Shown here piece by piece: positions 4,874 to 5,434 of a stretch of 5,434 bases of DNA (positions are counted from its first letter, which is position 1; each line of letters begins with the position of its first letter). Position numbers and translations under genes: made by a program. The DNA comes from Thermoplasmata archaeon (lineage in GTDB: Archaea > Thermoplasmatota > Thermoplasmata > Thermoplasmatales > Thermoplasmataceae), in NCBI GenBank assembly GCA_021792045.1, contig JAJYVJ010000120.1, forward strand, positions 1 through 5,434. Reading direction: 5' to 3'. The notes below the pieces were generated by a model, which worked only from the letters and a program-made list of their open reading frames with translations, did not search any database and had not been told where the DNA came from.

Positions 4874-5434
4874 TTACACGAATTCTTTCCCTACAAAGTA
4901 TTCGGGATCGAACTTGAGAAGTCTAAAATCCTTCTTTATTATCTTCCCATCCACAATAACGTCGGATACACAGGAAGAGTCTGCTGAGTAAATAATTCCG
5001 GATATGATCTCACTATCAGACATTCCCAAAATCTTTGGGTTATGTCTATCCAAGAGAATCAGATCTGCTAGCTTTCCAACCTCTATGGATCCAAGATCAG
5101 GCATTCTAAGGCTTCTCGCTGCATTTATGTTGGCCATATCAAATACGTCTTGCGCCTTTACTACAGATGGATCCCATCTGTCATTTTTGAGCGAAAGTGC
5201 AGAAAACTTCATCATTTGGAATGGGTCCAGCGCGTTGTTGCTGGCACTGCTGTCTGTTCCAAGTGAGACTATCGCACCGTTATCTCTTAATTCAGGTATT
5301 GGTGGTATACCTCCTGTTCCAAGAAATTCATTGCTAATCGAATTCCATGACACACCAACTCTATTTTTGCCCAGTTCTTTTGCTTCTCTCAGTGTAAGCC
5401 AGACACAGTGTGCCGCTATGAAACGATCATTGAG
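4874..5434 (-). CDS. ATZ/TRZ-like amidohydrolase, possible MTA/SAH deaminase, 5' partial
   Basis: The C-terminal 186 residues of a metal-dependent amidohydrolase are present; the gene continues past the right edge, and the usual family length is 410-450. In the visible order, FIAAHCVWL near the left end carries the catalytic histidine. SNEFLGTGGIPPIPEL follows, and then GTDSSASNNALDPFQMMK, whose Asp is the conserved metal ligand. The end has GSIEVGKLADLILLD and VIVDGK, the small beta-sandwich typical of this superfamily. The pattern best fits deaminases of the MTA/SAH deaminase, guanine deaminase and TrzA/AtzB group; MTA/SAH deaminase (adenosyl to inosyl nucleoside) is the best guess, but the N-terminal HxH metal site and substrate loops are not visible. 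One oddity: where relatives usually have S-H-N-P, this protein has S-W-N-S. A GTG at 5353 is not the start, because homologous sequence continues upstream. It stops at TAA (4876-4874). Confidence 0.85.
   Translation of the reverse strand, partial: LNDRFIAAHCVWLTLREAKELGKNRVGVSWNSISNEFLGTGGIPPIPELRDNGAIVSLGTDSSASNNALDPFQMMKFSALSLKNDRWDPSVVKAQDVFDMANINAARSLRMPDLGSIEVGKLADLILLDRHNPKILGMSDSEIISGIIYSADSSCVSDVIVDGKIIKKDFRLLKFDPEYFVGKEFV

Overview
The window reads as chromosomal DNA from an archaeon. It encodes archaeal-type ribosomal protein L10e, translation factor IF-5A, an archaeal-type asparaginyl-tRNA synthetase and an archaeal SelB/EF-Tu-like protein. The genes sit behind TATA-type promoters placed 23-31 bases before the start codon, which predicts leaderless or nearly leaderless mRNAs. 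Moderate-to-low GC, AT-rich intergenic gaps, frequent AGA/AGG/ATA codons and this promoter layout suggest the Thermoplasmata (relatives of Thermoplasma, Ferroplasma or Cuniculiplasma). That placement is inferred from style, not from a database match.

Layout. (1) Bases 1-233, plus strand: the C-terminal end of PurD, a purine biosynthesis enzyme. (2) Bases 202-1143, minus strand: a SelB/EF-Tu-like protein that keeps domain II but has no visible GTPase motifs; its 3' end overlaps purD tail to tail by 32 bases. (3) Bases 1177-2466, minus: asparaginyl-tRNA synthetase, 33 bases upstream of the SelB-like gene and probably co-transcribed with it. (4) Bases 2555-2716, minus: a 53-residue AbrB/SpoVT-type DNA-binding protein whose promoter lies on a perfect 9+9 palindrome. 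(5) Bases 2717-2979: a 263-base divergent control region with several short repeats and two promoters. (6) Bases 2980-3510, plus: ribosomal protein L10e. (7) Bases 3566-5434, all minus, read from the right edge: a partial ATZ/TRZ-like nucleoside amidohydrolase, then IF-5A, then an agmatinase-family ureohydrolase overlapping the end of the IF-5A gene by 43 bases.

How the genes fit together. Most of the window serves translation: AsnRS, L10e, IF-5A and the SelB-like protein. The right-hand block may be a polyamine/deoxyhypusine unit. Agmatinase-family enzymes make putrescine or spermidine precursors, and IF-5A is modified on a conserved lysine (K36 here) with a polyamine-derived group. If the amidohydrolase is an MTA/SAH deaminase, it would recycle the by-product of polyamine synthesis. 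The agmatinase start has a Shine-Dalgarno-like GGAG inside the IF-5A gene, whereas promoter-proximal genes lack a usable one, as expected for leaderless first genes and SD-led internal genes.

No tRNA, rRNA, CRISPR array, insertion sequence or transposase was seen. The clearest candidates for something little described are the SelB-like protein, the AbrB palindrome and the IF-5A/agmatinase overlap; none amounts to proof of a new system.
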